From: Nocardioides sp. zg-1230
GTDB lineage: Bacteria; Actinomycetota; Actinomycetes; Propionibacteriales; Nocardioidaceae
Direction: 5' to 3'
Assembly (NCBI RefSeq): GCF_013155335.1
Contig: NZ_JABJQZ010000008.1
Span: forward strand, 248,001 to 312,000
DNA length: 64,000 nucleotides
This document shows positions 33,859-42,667 of the stretch, one piece after another (positions within the stretch are counted from its first letter, which is position 1; each line of letters opens with the position of its first letter). Below the pieces are notes generated by a model. The model was not told the origin of the DNA and did not search any database. It saw nothing but the letters and a program-made list of their open reading frames with translations. Made by a program: the position numbers and the translations under genes.

Positions 33859-36507
33859 ATGACTGAGAACCCCAGCACCCAGGCCCCGGACACTGGTCCG
33901 ACGACAGCGAGCACCGACCAGCGTGCCGTCGTCGTACCGGAGCGTCCGGCGCTCGAGGGGCTGGAGGACAAGTGGTCGCAGCGGTGGGCCGACGAGGACA
34001 CCTACGCCTTCGACCGCACGCAGCCGCGGGAGAACGTCTACTCGATCGACACCCCGCCGCCCACGGTGAGCGGTTCGCTGCACGTCGGCCACGTCTACTC
34101 CTACAGCCACCCCGACCTGATCGCGCGCTACCAGCGGATGCAGGGCAAGGCCGTGTTCTACCCGATCGGCTGGGACGACAACGGCCTGCCGACCGAGCGG
34201 CGCGTGCAGAACTACTTCGGCGTCCGCTGCGACCCGACGCTGCCCTACGACCCCGACTTCACGCCGCCGGAGAAGCCCGACGCCAAGAAGCAGGTCCCGA
34301 TCAGCCGGCCCAACTTCATCGAGCTGTGCGAGCAGCTCGTCGTCGAGGACGAGAAGGCGTTCGAGGCGCTGTGGCGCCAGCTCGGGCTCTCGGTCCAGTG
34401 GAACCCGACCTACACGACCATCGGCGACCACTCGCGCACCGTCAGCCAGCGCGCGTTCCTGCGCAACTACGCCCGCGGCGAGGCGTACCTCTCCGAGGCG
34501 CCGACGCTGTGGGACGTCACCTTCCAGACCGCCGTCGCGCAGGCCGAGCTCGAGGCACGCGACTACCCGGGCGCCTACCACCGCGTCGCGTTCCACCGCC
34601 CGGACGGCACTCCGGTCCACATCGAGACCACGCGTCCCGAGCTCATCCCGAGCGTCGTCGCGCTGATCGCCCACCCCGACGACGAGCGCTACCAGGACCT
34701 CTTCGGGACCACGGTCACCTCGCCGGTCTTCGGCGTCGAGATCCCGGTCCTCGCCCACCACGCGGCCGAGCCCGACAAGGGCGCCGGCATCGCGATGTGC
34801 TGCACGTTCGGCGACCTCACCGACGTGATGTGGTGGCGCGAGCTCAGCCTCCCCGTCCGCACGGTCGTCGGCCGCGACGGGCGCCTCACCCGCGAGACGC
34901 CCGAGTGGCTCAGTGCTGGTTCGGGTGGGGCCGAGGGCGCCGCGACGGCGTACGCCGAGATGGCCGGCAAGACCACCTTCAGCGCCCGCGAGGCGATCGT
35001 CGCGCTGCTGCGCGAGTCGGGCGACCTCGACGGCGAGCCCAGGGCCACCCAGCGCATGGCGAACTTCTACGAGAAGGGCGACAAGCCGCTCGAGATCATC
35101 GCCACGCGCCAGTGGTACATCAAGAACGGCGGCAGGGACGCGGCCCTCCGCAAGGAGATGCTGGTCCGGGGTGAGGAGATCACCTGGATCCCCACCCACA
35201 TGAAGCACCGCTACGACAACTGGGTCGGCGGCCTCAACGGCGACTGGCTGATCTCACGCCAGCGGTTCTTCGGCATCCCGTTCCCGGTCTGGTACCCGCT
35301 CGACGCCGACGGCGAGCCCGACCACGACCACCCGCTGATGCCGACCGAGGCGCAGCTGCCGGTCGACCCGTCGACGCAGGCGCCGGAGGGCTACACCGAG
35401 GACCAGCGCGGCAAGCCCGGCGGCTTCGTCGGCGACCCCGACGTGATGGACACCTGGGCGACGTCCTCCCTCACCCCGCAGATCGCGGGTCAGTGGGGCG
35501 TCGACGACGACCTGTTCTCGCGCGTCTTCCCCTACGACCTGGCCACCCAGGCGCACGACATCATCCGCACCTGGCTGTTCTCCCGCGTCGTCCGCGCGGA
35601 CTTCGAGCAGCAGGTCGTGCCGTGGTCGCACGCGATGATCTCCGGCTTCATCGTCGACCCCGACCGCAAGAAGATGTCGAAGTCCAAGGGCAACGTCGTC
35701 GTCCCGACCGACATCCTCGACAAGTACGGCGCCGACGCCGTCCGCTGGCGCGCCGCCATCGGCCGTCCCGGCATGGACTCCCCCTTCGACGAGTCGCAGA
35801 TGAAGGTCGGGCGCCGCCTGGCGATGAAGGTGCTCAACGCCTCGAAGTTCGTCCTCGGCAACGTCGGCGCCACCGAGCTCAGCCCGGCCGTCGTCATCAA
35901 CCCGGTCGACTGCGCGCTGCTCGGCAGTCTCGAGATCGTGGTCCGACGGGCGACGGAGGCCTTCGACGCCTACGACTACACGACCGCGCTCGAGGTCACC
36001 GAGAAGTTCTTCTGGGAGTTCTGCGACGACTACCTCGAGCTGGTCAAGGAGCGCGCGTACGACGCCGAGGGCGGCGTTGGCACCGACTCCGCGCGCGCCA
36101 CCCTGGCCATCGCGCTGCACGTCCAGCTCCGGCTGCTCGCGCCGTTCCTGCCCTACGCCACCGAGGAGGTCTGGTCGTGGTGGCAGGACGGCTCCATCCA
36201 CCACGCCTCGTGGCCCACCGCCGCCGACCTCGGCTCGGCTGCTGCCTCTCAGCCGCTGGTCCTCGACGCGGTGGCGGCTGCGCTGACCGGCATCCGCGGC
36301 GCCAAGTCGCAGGCCAAGGCCAAGATGCGCGCCCCGCTCTCCCGCGTCGAGATCACCGGCCCGGCATCCCTGGTGGAAGCCGCCCAGCAGGCGCAGGACG
36401 ACCTACGGGCCGTCGGCACCATCGTCGGTGACCTGGACTTCGTCACCGACGAGTCGGCCACCGAGCTGCGGGTCACCGCCGCCGACCTGGCGCCCACCGA
36501 GGACTGA
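33859..36507 (+). CDS. valS: Valyl-tRNA synthetase, compact (archaeal-like) type
   Basis: Charges tRNA-Val. The 882-residue class I synthetase has HVGH near residue 74 (SGSLHVGHVYSYSHPD), WDDNGLPTERRVQNYF near 108, an editing domain near 230-400 and KKMSKSKGNV near 603. The anticodon-binding helix bundle (about 690-800) is followed by only ~80 residues. The VYLPL segment and long C-terminal coiled-coil arm of typical bacterial ValRS are not seen. Together with DDNGLPTE this resembles the archaeal-like subgroup; I infer this from motifs only. A ~45-residue polar N-terminal extension is present. Confidence 0.94.
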   Translation: MTENPSTQAPDTGPTTASTDQRAVVVPERPALEGLEDKWSQRWADEDTYAFDRTQPRENVYSIDTPPPTVSGSLHVGHVYSYSHPDLIARYQRMQGKAVFYPIGWDDNGLPTERRVQNYFGVRCDPTLPYDPDFTPPEKPDAKKQVPISRPNFIELCEQLVVEDEKAFEALWRQLGLSVQWNPTYTTIGDHSRTVSQRAFLRNYARGEAYLSEAPTLWDVTFQTAVAQAELEARDYPGAYHRVAFHRPDGTPVHIETTRPELIPSVVALIAHPDDERYQDLFGTTVTSPVFGVEIPVLAHHAAEPDKGAGIAMCCTFGDLTDVMWWRELSLPVRTVVGRDGRLTRETPEWLSAGSGGAEGAATAYAEMAGKTTFSAREAIVALLRESGDLDGEPRATQRMANFYEKGDKPLEIIATRQWYIKNGGRDAALRKEMLVRGEEITWIPTHMKHRYDNWVGGLNGDWLISRQRFFGIPFPVWYPLDADGEPDHDHPLMPTEAQLPVDPSTQAPEGYTEDQRGKPGGFVGDPDVMDTWATSSLTPQIAGQWGVDDDLFSRVFPYDLATQAHDIIRTWLFSRVVRADFEQQVVPWSHAMISGFIVDPDRKKMSKSKGNVVVPTDILDKYGADAVRWRAAIGRPGMDSPFDESQMKVGRRLAMKVLNASKFVLGNVGATELSPAVVINPVDCALLGSLEIVVRRATEAFDAYDYTTALEVTEKFFWEFCDDYLELVKERAYDAEGGVGTDSARATLAIALHVQLRLLAPFLPYATEEVWSWWQDGSIHHASWPTAADLGSAAASQPLVLDAVAAALTGIRGAKSQAKAKMRAPLSRVEITGPASLVEAAQQAQDDLRAVGTIVGDLDFVTDESATELRVTAADLAPTED

Positions 36508-36515
36508 GCACGACC

Positions 36516-36557
36516 GATCCCCCTCCCGCACCTGCTGGACGGTGCGGGAGGGGGATC
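36516..36557 (+). terminator. Strong terminator after valS
   Basis: A 17-bp perfect stem (36516-36532 with 36541-36557; arm core CCCCCTCCCGCACC) around an 8-nt loop starts 8 nt after the valS stop. It has no T-run, typical of high-GC terminators. The symmetry also allows it to stop leftward transcripts, such as from the repeat-protein gene at 36603. Confidence 0.8.
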
Positions 36558-36602
36558 CGTGCGTCCGGGAGCTCCTCCGCACCGCCGAGCGGTGGTGGGG
36601 CG

Positions 36603-37514
36603 TCAGCCCTTGCCGTTCCCGTGGCCGTTGTTCGAGCCGGGGCCGTTGCCATTGCCGTTGCCGTTGCCGGGGTTCTGCGCCGCCTGCTGCGCGGCCTGGG
36701 CTGCTGCCCGCTCGGCCTCGCGCTGGGCCTTGGCGGCCTCCCGCTCGGCAGCCCGCTGCTCCTTGGCGGCCTCACGCTGAGCCTTCGCGGCCTCCCGCTG
36801 CGCGGCACGCTGAGCCTTCTCGGCCTCCCGCTGCGCGGCACGCTGAGCCTTCTCGGCCTCCCGCTGCGCGGCACGCTGAGCCTTCTCGGCCTCCCGCTGC
36901 GCGGCACGCTGAGCCTTCTCGGCCTCCCGCTGCGCGGCACGCTGGGCCTTCTCGGCCTCCCGCTGCGCGGCACGCTGGGCCTTGGCGGCCTCCCGCTCCG
37001 CGGCACGCTGGGCCTTCTCGGCCTCCCGCTGCGCGGCCCGCTCGGCCTTCTCGGCCTCCCTCGCGGCGTCGCGGTCCGCCGACGACGAGCCGTCGTCGTC
37101 CGAGGACGCGGGGTCGGAGGACTGCGCGGCAGCAGTGCCGGAGTCGTTCGAAGAGCCACCGGACGTGCCCGCCGCGTCGGTGTCCTCCGACGCCGTGTCG
37201 CGGGACGCCTGCTCGGCTGCGGCGGCGACCACTGCCTCCAGCGGCTGGGCGCTCAGCTCGGCCGGGATGGCGGCCGGCGCCTCGGGCGCAGCGGGCGCCA
37301 CCGGCGGCTCGAGCGGGGCGCGCTCGACCGGCGCGGCGATGGGCTTTCCGGGCCGGACGATGTCGCTGAGGCCGAATCCGCGACTGACCGACACCGACAT
37401 CAGGACGGCGCAGAGCACGGCGACGAGCGCGAAGCCGACGAGCGGCCGCTTCTGGTCAACCCCCACGGGGTCCCCTTCCCACATGCTGACGAGACGCCAG
37501 TCTCTCCGGGCCAT
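36603..37514 (-). CDS. Membrane-anchored hendecad-repeat coiled-coil protein
   Basis: Function unknown. The 303-residue product has a short cytoplasmic start, one membrane helix (about 25-43), then a Pro/Ala/Ser/Asp-rich linker to ~residue 145. A long helix of 11-residue repeats (type AQREAEKAQRA) spans about 150-250, and the tail is Gly/Asn (NPGNGNGNGNG). Hendecads predict a straight or slightly right-handed coiled coil, here about 100 residues or 15 nm, presumably outside the membrane. The start is uncertain: ATG at 37514, or ATG at 37484 (MWEGDPV). It is encoded by an unusually regular DNA repeat and sits between the valS terminator and clpX. Confidence 0.75.
   Translation of the reverse strand: MARRDWRLVSMWEGDPVGVDQKRPLVGFALVAVLCAVLMSVSVSRGFGLSDIVRPGKPIAAPVERAPLEPPVAPAAPEAPAAIPAELSAQPLEAVVAAAAEQASRDTASEDTDAAGTSGGSSNDSGTAAAQSSDPASSDDDGSSSADRDAAREAEKAERAAQREAEKAQRAAEREAAKAQRAAQREAEKAQRAAQREAEKAQRAAQREAEKAQRAAQREAEKAQRAAQREAEKAQRAAQREAAKAQREAAKEQRAAEREAAKAQREAERAAAQAAQQAAQNPGNGNGNGNGPGSNNGHGNGKG
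36791..37054 (-). repeat. Eight 33-bp tandem repeats
   Basis: Eight consecutive 33-bp units encode 11-residue hendecads in the coiled-coil protein. Units 1-4 (36791-36922) are identical; units 5-8 (36923-37054) differ at one to four positions. More degenerate units continue on both sides. Identity at the DNA level, beyond what the protein needs, indicates recent duplication or homogenisation. This is coding and not a CRISPR array: units adjoin without spacers. Confidence 0.9.
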
Positions 37515-37545
37515 GACGCATGTCCCGCGTCGATGGCCCGGAATA

Positions 37546-37581
37546 GCCCGAAATGACTAGATCGCCATGGTCATGTCGGGC
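37546..37581 (-). terminator. Probable clpX terminator
   Basis: GCCCGAAATGAC (37546-37557) and GTCATGTCGGGC (37570-37581) form a 12-bp stem with one mismatch and a 12-nt loop, beginning 6 nt after the clpX stop in the direction of transcription. No long T-run follows. Confidence 0.55.
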
Positions 37582-37587
37582 CAGGGG

Positions 37588-38868
<1,281 letters not shown>

Positions 38869-39037
38869 GAGTCGTGTCCTCCAGTCTCGCCGGATGGGGG
38901 CTCCGGCACTCCACACCTTGCACAGTCGTGCTTGACCAAGGGCCGTACGACGGTACCCCGTGCCGGCCCCGGACGGGGGCCGGACACGAGATGTCGTCGA
39001 CCATCATTTCGAGCCTCGGCTCAGCCTCGGCACGCCC

Positions 39038-39646
39038 TCAGGCGAGGGCCGGGGCGCCCTTGCGGGACTCGATGACCGCGTCGATCAGGCCATACTCCAC
39101 GGCCTGCTCGGCGGTCAGGATCTTGTCGCGCTCGATGTCGCGGCTGACCTGCTCGATGTCCTTGCCGCTGGACTCGGAGATCATCTTCTCGAGCAGCTCG
39201 CGCATGCGCAGGATCTCGTTGGCCTGGATCTCGATGTCGGAGGTCTGGCCGAACGTGCCCTCGGTGTAGGGCTGGTGGATCAGGATGCGGCTGTTGGGCA
39301 GCGCCATCCGCTTGCCCTTGGCGCCGGCGCCGAGCAGGATCGCGGCCGCCGAGGCCGCCTGGCCCAGGCACACGGTCTGCACGTCGGGCTTGATGAACTT
39401 CATCGTGTCGTAGATCGCCGTCAGCGCCGTGAACGAGCCACCGGGGCTGTTGATGTAGATGCTGATGTCGGTGTCGGGGTTCATCGTCTCCAGGCACATC
39501 AGCTGGGCGATGACCGCGTTGGCCACGTCGTCGCTGATCGGCGTGCCGAGGTAGATGATGCGCTCCTCGAACAGCTTGGCGTAGGGGTCGATGCGGCGGA
39601 AACCGTAGGAGGTGCGCTCTTCCCACTGCGGGATGTAGTAGTTCAT
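39038..39646 (-). CDS. clpP2: Clp protease proteolytic subunit ClpP2
   Basis: The 202-residue serine peptidase carries the ClpP triad: Ser in GQAASAAAILL near residue 97, His in ILIHQP near 122 and Asp in DIERDK near 173. INSPGGS near 68 is the substrate-binding strand. The ATG at 39646 gives MNYYIPQWEERTS, the usual ClpP2 start in actinobacteria. It lies 5 nt after the clpP1 stop, forming the clpP1-clpP2 operon whose products assemble as a mixed two-ring protease with ClpX or ClpC. Confidence 0.96.
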   Translation of the reverse strand: MNYYIPQWEERTSYGFRRIDPYAKLFEERIIYLGTPISDDVANAVIAQLMCLETMNPDTDISIYINSPGGSFTALTAIYDTMKFIKPDVQTVCLGQAASAAAILLGAGAKGKRMALPNSRILIHQPYTEGTFGQTSDIEIQANEILRMRELLEKMISESSGKDIEQVSRDIERDKILTAEQAVEYGLIDAVIESRKGAPALA

Positions 39647-39651
39647 GGGAT

Positions 39652-40293
39652 TCAGTCCTTGGTCCGGGCCGGGCGGCCCTCGTCGGCGGCTTCGCGGGCG
39701 CTGGTGATGACCTGGTCGACGAGGCCGTAGTCGACGGCCTGGTCGGCGGTGAACCACCGGTCACGGTCGGCGTCGGCCACGACCTGCTCGACGCTCTGGC
39801 CGGTGTGCTCGGCGATGAGGTCGAGCAGCACCTTCTTGATGTGCAACGACTGCTGGGCCTGGATCTTGATGTCGGACGCCGAGCCGCCCATGCCCGAGGA
39901 GGGCTGGTGCATCATGATGCGCGCGTGGGGCAGGGCGTAGCGCTTGCCCTTGGTGCCGGCGCAGAGCAGGAACTGGCCCATCGAGGCCGCCAGGCCCATG
40001 CCCACGGTCGCCACGTCGTTGGGGATGTAGTTCATCGTGTCGTAGATCGCCATGCCGGCGTCGACCGAGCCGCCGGGGCTGTTGATGTGGAGGAAGATGT
40101 CGGCCTCCGGGTCCTCCGCGGAGAGCAGGAGGAGCTGCGCGCAGATCGCGTTGGCGTTCTGGTCGCGCACCTCCGAGCCGAGGAAGACGATGCGCTCACG
40201 GAGGAGGCGCTGGTAGATGTGGTCGTCGAGGCCATACATCCCACCGGCGCCGTTCATCTCGGGCGAGAGGGCTGGGCTGGAGTTCTGGTTCAC
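39652..40293 (-). CDS. clpP1: Clp protease proteolytic subunit ClpP1
   Basis: The 213-residue product has the catalytic Ser in GLAASMGQFLL, His in IMMHQPSSG and Asp in DADRDRWF, with HINSPGGSVDAG. It is the ClpP1 partner of the mixed protease. GTG at 40293 is preferred over ATG at 40257 because a TAGTGT box (40306-40301) lies 7 nt upstream, the arrangement seen at other leaderless genes here. The extra residues form the flexible N-terminal part that is removed or disordered in ClpP. tig, usually next upstream, is separated by inserted genes. Confidence 0.94.
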   Translation of the reverse strand: MNQNSSPALSPEMNGAGGMYGLDDHIYQRLLRERIVFLGSEVRDQNANAICAQLLLLSAEDPEADIFLHINSPGGSVDAGMAIYDTMNYIPNDVATVGMGLAASMGQFLLCAGTKGKRYALPHARIMMHQPSSGMGGSASDIKIQAQQSLHIKKVLLDLIAEHTGQSVEQVVADADRDRWFTADQAVDYGLVDQVITSAREAADEGRPARTKD

Positions 40294-40375
40294 GCTGGCG
40301 ACACTAGCCGGAAGGACGGACACTTCCACGCGCTGACCCACCCTGTTCGCCCACAGCGGATTCAGGGCCGCACCC

Positions 40376-40801
40376 TCAGTCGAGGGCGACCTCCTCCAGC
40401 ACCTCCCGGAAGACCCGCCACCGCTCCGGGCCCACCTGCGCTGCCCACGCCTCGTCGCAGGCTGCCAGCACCGCCGCGGCACGGGCGAGGGCGTCACGGC
40501 CGGCGTCGGTGATGCGTACGACGCGGGCCCGGGCGTCGTGGTCGGCCACGGTCACGGTCACCATGCCGAGCGCCTCGAGCTGGCGGACGAACTGGCCGCA
40601 CCCCTGGGTGGTCATCTCGGCGCACTCGGCCAGCTCGCTGATCGTCAGCCCCTCCTGCGGCAGCCACTCCAGCACGCGCAGCTGGGAGGGCCGCAGGTCG
40701 GGCGCGTCCGCGGCCAGCCGCTCGCGCAGCCGTCCGAAGACCATCCCCATCAGCATCGGCAGGTGCGGTCGGGCCGCCGGAAGCCTCTTGACGCCAGTCA
40801 T
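40376..40801 (-). CDS. MarR-family transcriptional regulator
   Basis: The 141-residue winged-helix protein has SQLRVLEWLPQEGLTISELAECAEMTTQGCGQFVRQLEALG across residues 38-78 (the DNA-binding helix-turn-helix) and a wing with VADHDARARVVRITDAGR near 85. It is divergent from a phosphotransferase gene with 24 nt between the start codons. The gap and both starts are covered by two copies of a palindromic site, so it very likely represses itself and its neighbour. A TAAGTT -10 box (40813-40808) 6 nt from the ATG suggests leaderless expression. Confidence 0.9.
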   Translation of the reverse strand: MTGVKRLPAARPHLPMLMGMVFGRLRERLAADAPDLRPSQLRVLEWLPQEGLTISELAECAEMTTQGCGQFVRQLEALGMVTVTVADHDARARVVRITDAGRDALARAAAVLAACDEAWAAQVGPERWRVFREVLEEVALD

Positions 40802-40817
40802 GAAAGCAACTTACATT
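40788..40817 (+). promoter_or_regulatory. Promoter of the phosphotransferase gene
   Basis: TTGACG (40788-40793), 18 nt, TACATT (40812-40817), then 8 nt to the ATG at 40826. The -35 lies within marR. The first operator copy sits between -35 and -10, so bound MarR should block polymerase. The opposite promoter (TTGCTT at 40835-40830, 16 nt, TAAGTT at 40813-40808) overlaps it. Confidence 0.65.
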
Positions 40818-40840
40818 CCTTGTCCATGAAAGCAACTTTC
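40799..40840. promoter_or_regulatory. Twin MarR operators spanning both start codons
   Basis: The 14-mer CATGAAAGCAACTT occurs twice, at 40799-40812 and 40825-40838, in direct orientation 26 bp apart. Each copy contains an inverted repeat: GAAAG-CAA-CTTTC in the second (perfect, 40828-40840) and GAAAG-CAA-CTTAC in the first (one mismatch). The first covers the marR start and the second covers the phosphotransferase start. Confidence 0.75.
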
Positions 40841-41989
40841 ACGCCGTTGCCCGGGGTCGACCGGCGTGAGGTGCTCGGGGCCGACGACGTCACCGGCGCC
40901 GAGCTCGAGGCGATGGTCGCCGAACTGTGGGACCTGCCGTCGGTACGGCTGCTCGACTCCACGGCCGAGCCCGTCGCCTACGACGTCCCGTCGATCCTCA
41001 CCGGCGCGCGCACGTGGGTCCACGGGCACGCCGACGCGGGGAACGGTCCGGCGCCGTTCACCCTCTTCGTGAAGCGAGTGCACAACTGGCGGCACTCCCC
41101 CGCCTTCGCCGGCGTACCTCCTGAGATCGGCGAGTGGGCGGCCGCCTCGCTCCCGTGGCGTGCTGAACCACTCGTCTACGCCTCCGACCTGCGCGAACGG
41201 CTCCCCGAGGGACTGACGATGCCGCGCGGGCTGCGCGTCGAGGAGCGTCCCGACGAGACCGCCGTGGTCTGGATGGAGGCCGTCGCGGCCGACCCCGTGG
41301 CGTGGGACGCCGACGACAGCGTCCGTGCCGCGCGCCTGCTCGGCCGGCTCTCCGCCAGTCCCGAGGTCGCGGGGCTGGCCGGCATCGACCCGCAGCCGTG
41401 GCACGTCGACAGCTTCGTCGCCGGCCGACTGGCCCACACCGTGCTCCCCGGCCTGCACGACGACGCCACGTGGCGCCACCCCGTCGTCGCCGAGCACTTC
41501 GGCGACCTGCGCGACGGCCTCCTGGCAGCAGCACGCCACCTCGACGTGCTGGCGCAGGAGTTCGCCTCCTCCCGCCACCTGGCCTCCCACGGCGACGCCT
41601 GCCCCAACAACCTGCTGCGCCGCGCGGGCGACCCGGGCTTCACGCTGATCGACTTCGGCTTCTGGCGGCCCCAACCGGTGGGCTTCGACCTGGCCCAGCT
41701 GCTGGTGGGAGACATCCAGATCGGGCAGCAGGACGCCGACGACCTGCCCGAGCGAGCGGCCGCGTGCGTGGCGTCGTACGCCGCCGGGCTCGCCGACGAG
41801 GGCCTCGACGTCTCGCTGCAGGAGGTCCGCCGCGCCCACGCCGTGAGCCTGATGCTGTTCAACGGCCTGCCCAGCCTGCCGCTCGAGAGGCTCGACGACC
41901 CCGACGAGGCCGCGCTGGACCACTGGTCGCGCCAGCGTGCCGCGATCGCCCGCTACGCCCTCGACGTGCTCGAGCTGACCGACCGCTGA
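40826..41989 (+). CDS. Aminoglycoside-phosphotransferase-like kinase
   Basis: The 387-residue product belongs to the APH/choline-kinase fold. It has the catalytic loop LASHGDACPNNLLRR near residue 255 (Asp as base, Asn for metal) and the metal motif TLIDFGFWRPQPVGFDLAQLL near 272. The N-terminal ATP lobe is poorly conserved. Relatives phosphorylate antibiotics, sugars or small metabolites; the substrate here is unknown, and resistance should not be assumed. The ATG at 40826 follows a clear promoter with no ribosome site. Divergence from marR with shared operators suggests it responds to the ligand of that regulator. Confidence 0.85.
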   Translation: MKATFTPLPGVDRREVLGADDVTGAELEAMVAELWDLPSVRLLDSTAEPVAYDVPSILTGARTWVHGHADAGNGPAPFTLFVKRVHNWRHSPAFAGVPPEIGEWAAASLPWRAEPLVYASDLRERLPEGLTMPRGLRVEERPDETAVVWMEAVAADPVAWDADDSVRAARLLGRLSASPEVAGLAGIDPQPWHVDSFVAGRLAHTVLPGLHDDATWRHPVVAEHFGDLRDGLLAAARHLDVLAQEFASSRHLASHGDACPNNLLRRAGDPGFTLIDFGFWRPQPVGFDLAQLLVGDIQIGQQDADDLPERAAACVASYAAGLADEGLDVSLQEVRRAHAVSLMLFNGLPSLPLERLDDPDEAALDHWSRQRAAIARYALDVLELTDR

Positions 41990-42021
41990 GTTTCGCTGAC
42001 GCGCGGTTTCGCTGACGCGCG
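41990..42021 (+). repeat. Two-copy 16-bp tandem repeat
   Basis: GTTTCGCTGACGCGCG occurs twice without a gap (41990-42005, 42006-42021) directly after the phosphotransferase stop and 14 nt before the -10 box of the lipoprotein gene. The role is unknown. Confidence 0.8.
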
Positions 42022-42046
42022 GCGTCCTCCTCCCTAGGGTGGGACG

Positions 42047-42598
42047 GTGGACGGGGGACACCGGCTCAGCCGGGCGGCACGCTGTGCCGGGGCGACACTG
42101 GCGCTCTGCATGACCGCGTGCGGCACGCAGTCCTCCTCGGACGAGCCCGCACCGAGCCCGTCCGTCTCGTCCGGGACCGCTGACGCGGCAGCGATGCGCG
42201 AAGCGGAAGCGACGGTGCGGGCCTTCTTCGCGGTGAAGGGGCGAGCCGAGGACCCGTTCAGCGTCCGGCTCGACAAGCAGGCGGCCTACCTCACGTCCCC
42301 TGACGTCAACCCGGCCGCAGCGTACGAGTCCAGCACGAGCGACCGCCCGTCGCTCATCACCGACGACGAGGTGAGCGTCGAGCTGTCCGACATGCGGTGG
42401 GTCGGGGACGAGATCCTCGTCGACTTCGAGTTCCGCAGCACCGGCCTGAGCTATCCGATGATCGGCGACGAGGTGCAGCGCGACGACCCACTGGCTGCGG
42501 AGGGCCACTGGGACGGCACCGCGACGCTCGAGCAGCGTGACGACGAGTGGTTGATCAACGACCTGACGATCGTCTCCTCCGGCGGCTCGATCAGCTGA
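42047..42598 (+). CDS. Putative lipoprotein of unknown function
   Basis: The 183-residue product has a basic start, a hydrophobic stretch (AGATLALCMTAC) and a lipobox-like MTAC with Cys near residue 25, followed by a Ser/Pro/Asp-rich linker and a ~130-residue soluble domain (AEATVRAFFAVKGRAEDPFS and on). That suggests export and lipid anchoring. No known family is recognised. The GTG at 42047 has TAGGGT (42035-42040) 6 nt upstream and no ribosome site, so it is probably leaderless. It converges with tig across a terminator. Confidence 0.7.
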   Translation: MDGGHRLSRAARCAGATLALCMTACGTQSSSDEPAPSPSVSSGTADAAAMREAEATVRAFFAVKGRAEDPFSVRLDKQAAYLTSPDVNPAAAYESSTSDRPSLITDDEVSVELSDMRWVGDEILVDFEFRSTGLSYPMIGDEVQRDDPLAAEGHWDGTATLEQRDDEWLINDLTIVSSGGSIS

Positions 42599-42609
42599 CC
42601 CCCGAACGA

Positions 42610-42647
42610 CACGACCGGCGCCCACCCGAGGGTGGACGCCGGTCGTG
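42610..42647. terminator. Bidirectional terminator between the lipoprotein gene and tig
   Basis: CACGACCGGCG (42610-42620) pairs perfectly with CGCCGGTCGTG (42637-42647). The interior adds CCACC/GGTGG (42622-42626 with 42631-42635). The hairpin lies 11 nt after the lipoprotein stop and 20 nt after the tig stop on the other strand, so it serves both convergent genes. Confidence 0.75.
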
Positions 42648-42667
42648 GTGCTCGTGGTGCGGGAGGC

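Noticed and set aside
36791..37054. CRISPR-like repeat array
   Set aside because: The 33-bp units adjoin without spacers and encode a continuous hendecad helix. No cas genes are near.
40826..41989. Antibiotic-resistance gene
   Set aside because: The APH/choline-kinase fold covers many substrates. Nothing in the sequence identifies an antibiotic, so resistance is not claimed.
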